Positions 1-8,520 of a DNA stretch of 23,876 bases are shown piece after piece; within the stretch, counting starts at the first letter, position 1; each line of letters starts with the position of its first letter. The DNA lies in the NCBI GenBank assembly GCA_023091735.1, contig JALKBU010000809.1, positions 1 to 23,876 of the forward strand, in the 5' to 3' direction. A program made the translations under genes and the position numbers. The notes beneath the pieces are model-generated. The model made no database searches. It was not told the origin of the DNA and saw only the letters and a list, made by a program, of their open reading frames with translations. This DNA is from Trichomonas tenax (taxonomy: Eukaryota > Parabasalia > Trichomonadida > Trichomonadidae).

Positions 1-320
1 TCATGAATTAGATAATGTTTTCATATTACGTTCATTTTATATACTGATTTATATTATTTAGATTCTCAATTTGATCTTTATATTCTTTGTAAAATTCATT
101 TTTGACTAAATTTTTATTTTTTTTTTTTTTTTCTTCAAATTATTTGTTTATAATTCATATTTACCATGCAAGAATGGATAATTTCGACCGAGTTTCTTGG
201 TTTGGAGTGCAACAAAAACTTGCAATAAACTACGTTTATGGTCTTCATACTCAGCGTGGAGTTTCAATCTATAAATGTCAGTATTGTTTAGACTACAAAG
301 ATATTTATAACAATTTTTAT

Positions 321-409
321 AAAAGTGACAATTTGCCCGCACAAAAAGTGACGGTTTATTCATGAAAAGTGACCCTAAGGTTCTATGTCACTTTTTGATG
401 TTCACTTTT
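321..409. promoter_or_regulatory. Cluster of AAAAGTGAC promoter-like motifs
   Basis: AAAAGTGAC occurs on the plus strand at 321-329, 344-352 and 365-373, and on the minus strand at 387-395. A one-mismatch minus-strand copy (TTCACTTTT as read on plus) lies at 401-409. Start-to-start spacings are 23, 21, 22 and 14 bases. The same 9-mer sits just before three start codons elsewhere in the window, so these are probably functional-type sites. No recognisable gene starts here on either strand, so the role of the cluster is unknown. Confidence 0.5.
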
Positions 410-836
410 GTCCTAGACTCGGAGCGGAGTTACTTTTGGAAGGATTTCTTTAATCGTTATGCCTTGAATTTTGAGATTCTCCTTAGGTTTTTCACCTTGA
501 AATGATAATAAAAAATCAAAAATATTGTGTGCAAATTGAGGCTTTGCTGTCAAAATCTGAAAAGTATTTGATGCAGCGGGAGGGTTCGTCAACTTTTTTT
601 TCGAAAAAAAAAATTTAAAATGAAAGTGATTTTTACATAATCCATCATTATTTTAAAGTTATGCTATTTTGGTTAAAGTTTTGACACAAAAAGTTAGATG
701 GGAGCGTTCGCTCTCAAGCGATCCCAGACTCTTTATTTCCTCAATTTAACATAGAATCCTTAATCGAAACTCCCTGCAGATGGATCCCTCAAGCCATCAA
801 TCCTTATACTTGAAATTTTTGGAAAACAAATTTTTA

Positions 837-860
837 TTTCCCGCGCAAATCAGCTGATTT
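837..860. promoter_or_regulatory. E2F-like site beside a 14-bp palindrome
   Basis: TTTCCCGCGC (837-846) matches the classical E2F/DP consensus TTTSSCGC. It abuts the perfect palindrome AAATCAGCTGATTT (847-860). The site is notable in DNA this poor in G and C. No gene start lies close by. Binding by an E2F-type factor is inference only. Confidence 0.3.
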
Positions 861-1158
861 TGGTTCAGCACTCTTCTATATCCTATACCTTTGTTGTTGA
901 TTTGTAAAAATACACTTCATTTTATATTTATTTTTCGCAAAAAAGTAACGAGTCATCTGAATTCCCACACAATATTTTTCACTTTTGACTGCGAAGGGAA
1001 TCGATTTAAGCGGGTGTAATAACCTTATTCGCTTCATCTGATTTGCAAAAACCGTTAGTATTTTTAATGGAAGTCTCCATTTGATGAAAGGGTTCTCTTT
1101 GCATTCCATCAAATTTTTATAAATACCCCCAAATTTTCCAAATTATTTTTGACATGGA

Positions 1159-1197
1159 CCAATATATTTATTATATTGGGCTGTGACAATTTGTCAC
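1159..1197. repeat. Two adjacent perfect inverted repeats
   Basis: CCAATATA and TATATTGG form 8-bp arms around a 5-base loop (1159-1179). Three bases later, GTGACAA and TTGTCAC form 7-bp arms around a single T (1183-1197). The second contains GTGACA, the 3' part of the window's promoter-like motif. Tandem palindromes like this are typical of dimeric protein-binding sites, but no gene starts within 700 bases. Confidence 0.4.
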
Positions 1198-1942
1198 GCG
1201 TAAATTTTTACACATACTTTATCCGACAAAATTAATTTTTATATTATTTTGGATATTAATCATAATAATAGTCTTAATTATCCGAAATTATTGATTGGAT
1301 AAATACATCATCAAAATCTTTATTATAAGGCTCTGAGGTATATTCTTCTTCATATTCCAAATAATCATAATATTTTTGATATTTCTTCTGATTTTTTAAA
1401 TACATATATTTGTGTGTTAATTTTGTTAATAATTAGCTAAGTTTTTTATCAGAAGTTGAAATATTACTTACGAAATTTTTATCCACAAAACAATTAGAAT
1501 AAAAATTTTGAGTTGTTGTTATAATTATTTATTAGAAGAAAAAATATATTAATTTTTTCATAATATATAAAAATATTTTTTTATTTTAACAAATTTACAG
1601 AAAACCATTCATAAATCATAACAATAAGAATTTAGATTATTAATTAAACAATACATTTTAATAACAAATTATAGAAATTATTGGGATTTCGATATAAATG
1701 ATAGGAAAATTGTTATAATATGAATTTTTGGAAAATTATAATGATGAATATTATCAGAGTGGGAGTTTTTGAGGTTTGGACAAAATTTTGGACTACAAAA
1801 AAAATCACACTCTGTATACTAATTAAATCACACAGAAAACATTTCAATTTTAATATAAGACCTATGAAATATGGAATTCATCTTTTTCTAAAAGACAATA
1901 TAAATATCCTCTTTTAATTTTGGATATCCCCTTTTTAATAAA

Positions 1943-3067
1943 ATGAAGAAATCGTTTCTGAAAAAATTTGGTAATTTATCACTAAAACAGATGACGCCGT
2001 GGATAGTTTTGGCCATTTGCTCCCTGATAACTGTCATTGTGACGCCTTTATCATTGATTAGCGAATTTAATGATTCAGATTGGAACGAAAACAAGGTTCT
2101 CAACACTCTGGTGTACTCCATTGAATTAGAACCTTGCATAAGCAATCTTTCAAATGTTATAACATCAGCTAAAAAGAGTATTGACATTGCACTTTCCTCC
2201 CCTTTTATTAATGAATCATACACTTTGCTACTCAGTTATCTGTCGCAAGTGAAAAGAGATGTCAAAATTAGAGTCTATTCTAACATGGATAGAAGTTATT
2301 TTCCGGGAAATGCAGAATACACAAAGTTTAATCACAAAAATCACACTCTTCGCGCTAAATTTCTCATTGCAGATAAGTCTCGCATGTATTTCTTCGATGG
2401 TATCTCTCAAACACCTGATAAAAACCCTTATCTCTGCTATGTCCTTGGTGTTGAAAATCATCCTAAAGTCGCAAGAGATTTGACGTCTGTTTTCGAATTC
2501 CTTCTTCTCAATGATGAGAATTTCGATAACTGGGTCATTCCTAACAAATATTTAAGTCAATTCAAGCAAGACTCCAAATACCAGATCCTTGTGCAGCCAT
2601 TAGACCTATTTCCAACAGGAAGATCAAATTATTCGAACTCAATTGTTTATACAACAACAAAATCACCAGAAAAAGCAGTTGTAACTGGTTCTCTCCTTAA
2701 AGAGTCTTATGAATCGTATCATGAAGCTAGAAACTATGCATCTATATTGGCAATGTTTGAAGAAAAAGTAGCAAATGAGCACTGGAAGAGATTAGTTATC
2801 GATGAAGTTCAATTTTTCAAATTTAGAGAAAATTTCGAAGTAATTTCGAAGAACAGCAGTAGACCAAATTATTTCTGGTGCCCAATTAATATAACATACA
2901 CATCAATATTTGATGTTGGTGATTACTTGTTTATGCCAATAGAGCTCGCTGAGTTATTCGATCCATCCATAATTAGTGTTGGAATCTTTGGGAACTGCAA
3001 CTTCCTTCAAATTTATTACAACTTGCAACGTGATATGGCTAACATGTGTTATAAGTGGCCAGAATAA
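1943..3067 (+). CDS. PLD3/PLD4-like membrane protein, probable pseudoenzyme
   Basis: This 374-residue protein resembles the phospholipase D superfamily, most like animal PLD3/PLD4, which are type II membrane proteins of the endolysosomal system. Residues about 20-38 form one hydrophobic membrane helix after a basic N-terminus. The first half aligns by eye with the PLD3 N-terminal lobe, including the stretch LGV followed by ARDL and VFE. The first HxKxxxxD motif reads RAKFLIAD (residues 137-144): the catalytic histidine is arginine while Lys139 and Asp144 remain. The second motif region (about 317-324, ITYTSIFD) lacks both His and Lys, though a VFE/WKR-type scaffold is visible. The protein is shorter than PLD3 (about 490 residues). 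Hydrolytic activity is therefore unlikely; a binding or structural role is inference. The first ATG in the open frame is used. No AAAAGTGAC motif precedes it. Confidence 0.75.
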   Translation: MKKSFLKKFGNLSLKQMTPWIVLAICSLITVIVTPLSLISEFNDSDWNENKVLNTLVYSIELEPCISNLSNVITSAKKSIDIALSSPFINESYTLLLSYLSQVKRDVKIRVYSNMDRSYFPGNAEYTKFNHKNHTLRAKFLIADKSRMYFFDGISQTPDKNPYLCYVLGVENHPKVARDLTSVFEFLLLNDENFDNWVIPNKYLSQFKQDSKYQILVQPLDLFPTGRSNYSNSIVYTTTKSPEKAVVTGSLLKESYESYHEARNYASILAMFEEKVANEHWKRLVIDEVQFFKFRENFEVISKNSSRPNYFWCPINITYTSIFDVGDYLFMPIELAELFDPSIISVGIFGNCNFLQIYYNLQRDMANMCYKWPE

Positions 3068-3578
3068 TATTCATAAATATATCTATCAAAATAGTTTCTA
3101 AAATTCATCTTGTGATAGATGAAAATCAAATTATAATCACTAATCAATTATTCTATATATTGTTATGATTTTTCTATCACAGCTTTGTATTGACATAGCC
3201 TAAGTCAGATATAACATGTTTCCGCAGTATTGACTATAATAGAAAGTTCGTTTATAATTTTTTTGTGACTTTCTAAATAGAGTAATTTTAAATGAAAAGA
3301 AATTGGTTTAAAATTACTTTTTAATTATTTCTTGAAGAGGTAGAGTTCATAAACACAAGCTCTGGCATTGATAGTTTTTCTTAAAGAAAGTTTTAATGGT
3401 TCTCAAAATGTATTAAAATAATCGTTTTCCACAGAAATGCTTTATTTTTTCCTCGAAATCTAGATTTATAACACATTGTTTCGATTACACTGTGACTATG
3501 ACTATTGTAATAAAGTATATATGTTGTTTCGAAATCCATTGATTTTTATGTTTAAAATACAACGACTCATAGTTTACA
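3068..3578. other. Intergenic, nothing recognised
   Basis: About 510 AT-rich bases between the PLD-like gene and the broken ankyrin gene. No open frame, RNA gene or repeat was recognised. The 3' processing signals of the upstream gene and the promoter of the downstream one must lie here. Confidence 0.6.
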
Positions 3579-3586
3579 AAAAGTGA
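3579..3586 (+). promoter_or_regulatory. Variant of the AAAAGTGAC motif
   Basis: AAAAGTGA, followed by T instead of C, ends 23 bases before the ATG at 3610. It also overlaps an in-frame ATG at 3586. In the three other genes carrying the motif the ATG follows it rather than overlapping it, which favours 3610 as the start of this gene. Confidence 0.4.
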
Positions 3587-3609
3587 TGGCATTTAATTTA
3601 ATTTTTCGA

Positions 3610-4672
3610 ATGGAGCTCAATCCAAAAGAAACTGCGAAATTAATTGGTGATTTTATTGATAACGACACTCTCTTTGAGGTGTTTGATGACTACGATAAGT
3701 TTTTTTCTGATGTTAGTGGAGCAAAATTATCAATTGATCAAGCAATATACATTATTAAAGGCTGTAAACAAAAATACAGAAATAATGATTGCGTCAACAT
3801 ATACAGGTGCTTGAAAATCAACTTTGAAGAAAAGGAAAAACAGATCCGGCAAAAGTTGATGATCTTATAAGCACAATTCACAAAACACTGAAAATCAAAA
3901 GCTTTAGACCTCTTTATAACTTCATCGGAGAATTGGAGGATGAAATTTCTAATTTGAAATTGGAAAATCAAAACCTTAAAAATCAAATCTCAAATCTTCA
4001 AGAAAATGATATAAATATGGAGGAGAACTTCAGCTCTCAAAGAAGAGAGTTTAAAAACGCAAATCAAAGAATCAGTGAATTGAATGAACAAATATCACAA
4101 TTACTAGACCAAGTTGCAAAGATACGAAACAAGAACATTGAAAAACTGCTGTCAATTGAAAAAGCAGGAAAGAACTTCCTGCAGAACAATCGTGTTTTTG
4201 TAACAATTGCTGAAGAATATGATATGGAAGCTATGAAATTCGCTATGCAAGAGAAATATCACGAATTGAAAGATGAGGATAATAATAATATTCTGGTTCA
4301 ATCAAGTGTAAACAATAACTTCCATCTTTTTAGAATGATGGTTCAGAATGGAGCTGACTACATATATATAGAGGCTACAATCTGAAGAATGCCTTTCATT
4401 TCTTTTGCTGGAAAAGCAACCTTGAGGCAGTAAAATTTATTGCAAAGTTACCAAACTTTGATCCAAATGTTCCAAATACGAACAATTTGACTCTGTTAAT
4501 GGCTGTAAGTAACAATGACTATCATGATATTGGAAAATTCCTTTTGTCGTTGCCAAATATCAAAGTAAACGAGAGGGGAACTGGCGGATTCCAAAAGGGC
4601 AAAACTGCTTTAGGCCTTGCAATATCCGATTGGTTTAGAGATCTTCTTTTAAAGCATGGAGCGATCGAATAA
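3610..4672 (+). pseudogene. Coiled-coil ankyrin-repeat gene broken by two frameshifts
   Basis: Three consecutive frames read as one protein of about 350 residues. Part 1 (3610 to about 3840) is an acidic helical N-terminal domain beginning MELNPKETAK. Part 2 (about 3843 to 4370) continues with DPAKVDDLIST, a coiled coil (about 3930-4140) and the first ankyrin-like helices. Part 3 (4373-4672) carries ankyrin repeats, including LEAVKFIAKL and TALGLAIS, and ends in GAIE and TAA. The frame changes by -1 twice: near a run of five A at about 3836-3840 and in an ATATATA tract at about 4360-4370. Both are slippage-prone, so recent decay or base-level assembly error are both possible, and the rest is stop-free. 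The layout is typical of trichomonad ankyrin families. The start could instead be 3586 if the motif overlap is tolerated. Confidence 0.8.
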
Positions 4673-4858
4673 ACGCAGATTATAAATATATTTATTTCAA
4701 ACTTAGAGAGAATATTTGCATACTGCAAAGTTGATATTTAAGATTTCTCAGACTTTGATTAGAAAAAAAGATAAAATATGTATATATCGTGATTCAAACT
4801 GAATTAAAAATATTTTACTGACATGTAAAGTATGTGAGATGACAGAACCGCAAAAAAA

Positions 4859-5431
4859 ATGAATGTCAACACCTGCCAGCGCAAAGTCGTTGTCATCGGC
4901 GAACAAAGTGTTGGAAAGACCTGCATTCTTCAGAGGCTTGTTGATAACACATTCAATACAAACACACCACCGACAATTTCAAATTCCACATCTAAATTCT
5001 CTTGCACTGTTCCAAGCGGCCGCGAAGTCACACTCACAATATGGGATACTGCCGGACAGGAGAAATACAGGTCACTTACAAACGTATATTTTAGAGATTC
5101 ACAAGCTGCAATTATCGTTTTCGACGCTACAAACACTTCACCAGTCCTCGAAATCAAGCAATGGATTGACAGCTACAGAAATGTTGTTGGACCAAAGTGC
5201 TTTATCATTGTTGCCGCTAATAAATCTGATCTTGTCAGTGATAAATCAGGATTGAAATCTCGCTGCTACGAATTGGAATCCGAATTAGGCGGAATTCCAG
5301 TTCATGTTGTTACTGCTAAAGATGGAGAAGGAATTCAAGAATTATTCGAATATGTCGCTGAGAAAGTTAGCGAGCTTGTTCAAGAAACGCCAGTCATTGA
5401 GTTTTCAGAGCATAAGAAGGGTTGCTGCTGA
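4859..5431 (+). CDS. Rab-family small GTPase
   Basis: This is a complete 190-residue Ras-superfamily GTPase of the Rab type, which switches between GTP and GDP forms to direct vesicle traffic. All nucleotide-binding motifs are intact: P-loop GEQSVGKT (14-21), switch I threonine in PTI (Thr39), WDTAGQE (62-68), NKSD (121-124) and TAK (152-154). The final two residues are Cys-Cys, a double geranylgeranylation signal for membrane attachment. The catalytic Gln67 is present. The segment after WDTAGQEKYRSL resembles Rab5/Rab21/Rab22-type proteins, but trichomonads have large divergent Rab sets and I do not assign an orthologue. The start is the first ATG, preceded by a run of eight A. No AAAAGTGAC motif is present. 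A frame-shifted reading from 4863 is a shadow. Confidence 0.95.
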   Translation: MNVNTCQRKVVVIGEQSVGKTCILQRLVDNTFNTNTPPTISNSTSKFSCTVPSGREVTLTIWDTAGQEKYRSLTNVYFRDSQAAIIVFDATNTSPVLEIKQWIDSYRNVVGPKCFIIVAANKSDLVSDKSGLKSRCYELESELGGIPVHVVTAKDGEGIQELFEYVAEKVSELVQETPVIEFSEHKKGCC

Positions 5432-5675
5432 ATTTAATTCATTATTATTTTTTTATATTTTGTAAACTTAGTTTTCATAATATTTTTCAGTATTATAAAA
5501 AGCATAGAGTACCATTTTCTGGATGGTTTTAAATGGCAAAAATAGGAAAGCAATGGACAATATTATGAAATTAATTACACATTAAGTCCAATTTATTAGA
5601 TCTCATCCAACTGTAAATATGAGACAATTATTCCTAAAGAAGAAATCCTTTGAGAATAAATTATAATATCATATT

Positions 5676-6700
5676 TTAAACTCCGCTGATAATTCCTTTT
5701 GACATTTTATTGTAGTGTTTATATATTCTCCTCTTTCGGAAGATGAAGAATATCGCAACTGCTACAACAACAATGACAGTGACAACTGCTGCAACAGAAA
5801 TTGATCAAGACATTTTTTGACAATCCATCTGAGTAATTTGTAGGTGGAGGCGAAGGATTTAATGATGCATCTGGAGTAGGTTTATGTGTTTGCTTAGGCG
5901 TTGGTTCAGGAGGAAAAACGGGACCAAGTTCTTCACATCAATTGTGAAGATTCCTCCTTGAGATAGAAACAATAAAAACAAAATCCATCGGTTTTGGTTC
6001 AGCGTATTAGATACGATTGAAATTTATTGACAAAGCATATTTAGATGAATAAGTAATTTCATCAATGGCTGTATGATGAGTTGAACAAAAGCACCTTAAA
6101 AATTTCCTGATTTTGCAGCGAAATTGTTTGAATTTGTCAGATCACAAACAACTTTATATCCATCTGAGTTTTTCATTGTCATAATGTTTTTCTTCTTGGT
6201 ATATAACTATTCCTTGGGTATTTATTGAGTTGAATTCATGCCTGCTTTCGTTTACTGTGTAAACGCTTATGAAGTTTTGTTGACCTTCTGCATAAGCTTA
6301 CAAAATATCTTTGTTTCCGGAATTTTCACTTCTCTGATGTTCTGTATATGAAGTTGGTATTGGAGATACCTTGAAAAGGCAGCGCTAAGGCACATTGTAA
6401 GTAATTATTGTTATTAATTTGGGATCATTGATTGGAATCTTTGTCATTACCAACAATAATTATATTCAAATGAATTTTCTTTAGGAAAAGCAGCTGATGT
6501 ATATCCTATAGCATTGCTGCCGACTGCACACAAAGTATCATTACTATATAATTCGAAATCATTAAAATGCATCCATGGATTGACAACATATAAGATTTTT
6601 CCTGCCAGACACTCAGGGAATACATAATCAATAACAAATTCTTCAGGTTCATAATACTTTTGTGCAGATTCCAACAGCAAATCTCTTATTCAAAAGCGAT
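5676..6700 (-). pseudogene. Decayed surface protein with Pro-rich stalk and membrane anchor
   Basis: Minus-strand reading shows pieces of one protein in changing frames with several stops. From its 5' side: an extracellular-looking segment (about 6680-6447) rich in aromatic residues with two cysteines; fragments at about 6270-6040 including NSDGYKVVCDLTNS and IDEITYSSKY; a proline/threonine stalk with PPEPTPKQTHKPTP (about 5915-5840); after another frameshift, a hydrophobic helix VVTVIVVVAVAIFFIF (about 5800-5750); a basic tail starting RKRRIYKHY; and a stop at 5676-5678. This is the C-terminal layout of trichomonad single-pass surface proteins. No ATG supports the 5' end and the fragment runs up to the 3' end of POLD2, so it is 5'-truncated. 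The family of the ectodomain is not recognised. The 5' limit is approximate. Confidence 0.65.
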
Positions 6701-6749
6701 AGAAGCGTCTATAGTAATGCGTGTTTTTTTAACAAATATTATATTACTT

Positions 6750-7916
6750 TTATACATTGATTTCAACAGCACGAGCTTCTCCTGTCTGTGTATCGAAAGC
6801 GACAACTGTCCTTGTCGCTTTGAATGAAGGAACACAAATGATTGTAACATCATTATCTTTCTCAACAGAAAACTCCGGAGCGAGACCGCAAACGATTACA
6901 TTTGGTGTGTCCTCCATAACAAGAACATCCTTTTCGATAACTGGGACAGCTGGGAGCTGGTCTGGTGCTGTTGGCGCGATATGACGCCATTGAGCAATCT
7001 TGATCGCTGCCTCTTGGAAAGAATAGTTTGTTGTGGCAACTATATCACGTGGAGATTCACCAGAATCGCACAAGAATAGCAAACCATCAGCATAGAACTT
7101 AGACGGGTTAGAAGCAAGAACGAACTTAGCAGGCGAAAGCAAAACTGGATGATATGGTTGCTGTGGTAAAGAATTTGTGCATGGATCATTGGCACCTGGC
7201 ATGATCATGATCTTCTGGGACTTTGCAACAGAGAAGAAGGACTCAAGCTTGGAGATAGGGAGTGGTTTCATTGATTTAAGTCTTTCATTGAATGAAATCA
7301 TTTCTTCGTCATCTGGTTTCTCAACTTCGATGAAGTTATTTCCGAGGTACACAGCAAGATCAGAACCAGAAACAATTTTCGCTAATTGGAACTGAGCCTT
7401 CTGCATGTCAGCATTGATTGCGAGTTCAGATACGAAATATATTGTGTGGTTTTCTTTTACATTGACTTTCTTTGGTGGAACGTATTCTGGGTATATTACA
7501 TCTCCTTCCACGAAGAACTGGTTAGCTTTAGGCGTTCCTGTGACACCAATAACAAGACCAGTAACAAATTCGTGGTTGGGAAGGCCAACTAACTCGATTC
7601 TACCAGTCTCATCCTCCAAGAACAATGTGTCCTTCTCAGAATGCGCGAGTTCTTCGAATTGTTGTGATTCAGAACCAATTTCTTTGTAATCGTCGAGAAT
7701 ATTTTGTCTTGAAGAGAGATTTTTGTATAAGACGCCAACAATCGTGCACTGATTGTCGTGTTCCATTTTATTTAACTGGCTGCATAAATGTCCTTCAACT
7801 TGTCTCTCGATCAAAGGACGGAGCTGCTTCAGCCTGTCCTGATAGATGTTGAAGTACTGCCTGTTTGCGAAGTTGCTTTTGATGTGGAAGCGTTCAGAAT
7901 CGTATTTAAAATCCAT
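6750..7916 (-). CDS. POLD2: DNA polymerase delta small subunit (POLD2/p50/Cdc1)
   Basis: This 388-residue protein matches the B-subunit of replicative DNA polymerase delta, which holds the catalytic subunit in the holoenzyme in the nucleus. The N-terminus has the POLD2 pattern of a FxIYxxRLKxLRP helix (about 24-35). An OB-fold region follows, with VGVLYKNL, LEDETGRIELVG and FVTGLVIGVTG. The C-terminal half is the inactive calcineurin-like phosphoesterase domain, with the family hallmark MPGANDP (239-245) followed by LPQQPYHP. Human POLD2 is about 469 residues, so this version is compact. The start is the only ATG before the conserved N-terminal helix. The stop codon reads into TAAA, the tetranucleotide used as polyadenylation signal in Trichomonas. 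No AAAAGTGAC lies upstream. Open frames on the opposite strand are shadows. Confidence 0.93.
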   Translation of the reverse strand: MDFKYDSERFHIKSNFANRQYFNIYQDRLKQLRPLIERQVEGHLCSQLNKMEHDNQCTIVGVLYKNLSSRQNILDDYKEIGSESQQFEELAHSEKDTLFLEDETGRIELVGLPNHEFVTGLVIGVTGTPKANQFFVEGDVIYPEYVPPKKVNVKENHTIYFVSELAINADMQKAQFQLAKIVSGSDLAVYLGNNFIEVEKPDDEEMISFNERLKSMKPLPISKLESFFSVAKSQKIMIMPGANDPCTNSLPQQPYHPVLLSPAKFVLASNPSKFYADGLLFLCDSGESPRDIVATTNYSFQEAAIKIAQWRHIAPTAPDQLPAVPVIEKDVLVMEDTPNVIVCGLAPEFSVEKDNDVTIICVPSFKATRTVVAFDTQTGEARAVEINV

Positions 7917-8501
7917 TTAGTATACGTTTAAAATTTACCAAAGTTTCATTTCATATTGATTTTCCTTCTAAAATCATCTTAAGAAACTACTATACTTCAA
8001 GAATAACGCATTTCAGCCCAAATTTTTTAATTATTTTCATATTTTCGAAATATATCATCTCAAATATATTCTTAAATCCTATAATGTCATAGCTATTTAT
8101 TTGACTTAGTATTTTGGTGATCAAGCATCCATAAACATGTGACAAAGCACTATGGCATAAATTAACAAAATATCACTCAAGGAATGCATTTCATCAATTT
8201 CTTATATATTTTGATCTGGTGACTATCTAACTTCATTATTATATAAGTGAGTCTAAGCATCAGTAAATCGCAGTATTATTAATACATTTATTGAGTCAAT
8301 ATGCAGAATTAAATCAAGAAAAATGAAAGAAGTCCAAAAATGTGTATAATCTAAAGCAGCATTCCATAAGATGTGCTAATCATGGTGGATATAAAAATAA
8401 AGTCAAATATTAATCTGATATAACATTGTAGCAAAGATTTCAAAACATGTCGTGTAAATAAAAATTTTGACATGTAAAACTGATTTTTTACAATTTATAC
8501 T
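7917..8501. other. Divergent intergenic region
   Basis: About 585 AT-rich bases separate the divergent starts of POLD2 (-) and the coiled-coil gene (+). The right end carries the AAAAGTGAC motif of the coiled-coil gene; no equivalent motif was found on the POLD2 side. No other feature was recognised. Confidence 0.6.
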
Positions 8502-8510
8502 AAAAGTGAC
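8502..8510 (+). promoter_or_regulatory. AAAAGTGAC promoter-like motif
   Basis: Exact copy ending 10 bases before the ATG at 8521. It supports 8521 rather than the upstream in-frame ATG at 8467 as the real start, because the motif would otherwise lie inside the coding region. It is inferred to be an initiator-type core promoter element that gives a very short leader. Confidence 0.6.
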
Positions 8511-8520
8511 AAGTGTATAC

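Larger units (their letters stand above)
1..1942. other. Gene-poor AT-rich 5' region
   Basis: No convincing coding region was found here. Short open frames at 102-365 (+), 148-363 (-), 876-1112 (-) and 1720-1917 (+) are low-complexity or unrecognisable and are treated as chance. The stretch is not featureless: it holds a cluster of promoter-like motifs (321-409), an 18-bp T8-CG-A10 palindromic tract around 594-613, a TTTCCCGCGC site next to a 14-bp palindrome (837-860) and two adjacent perfect inverted repeats (1159-1197). These are listed separately. The last 700 bases before the PLD-like gene are very AT-rich and show nothing further. Confidence 0.6.

Noticed and set aside
102..365. 87-residue plus-strand ORF and the overlapping 71-residue minus-strand ORF
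   Set aside because: The plus frame begins in a poly-T tract encoding polyphenylalanine. Neither has a recognisable motif, and both end or begin inside the motif cluster.
876..1112. 78-residue minus-strand ORF
   Set aside because: The composition is mildly gene-like but there is no family pattern, no promoter-like motif and no extension on either side. Left as unsupported.
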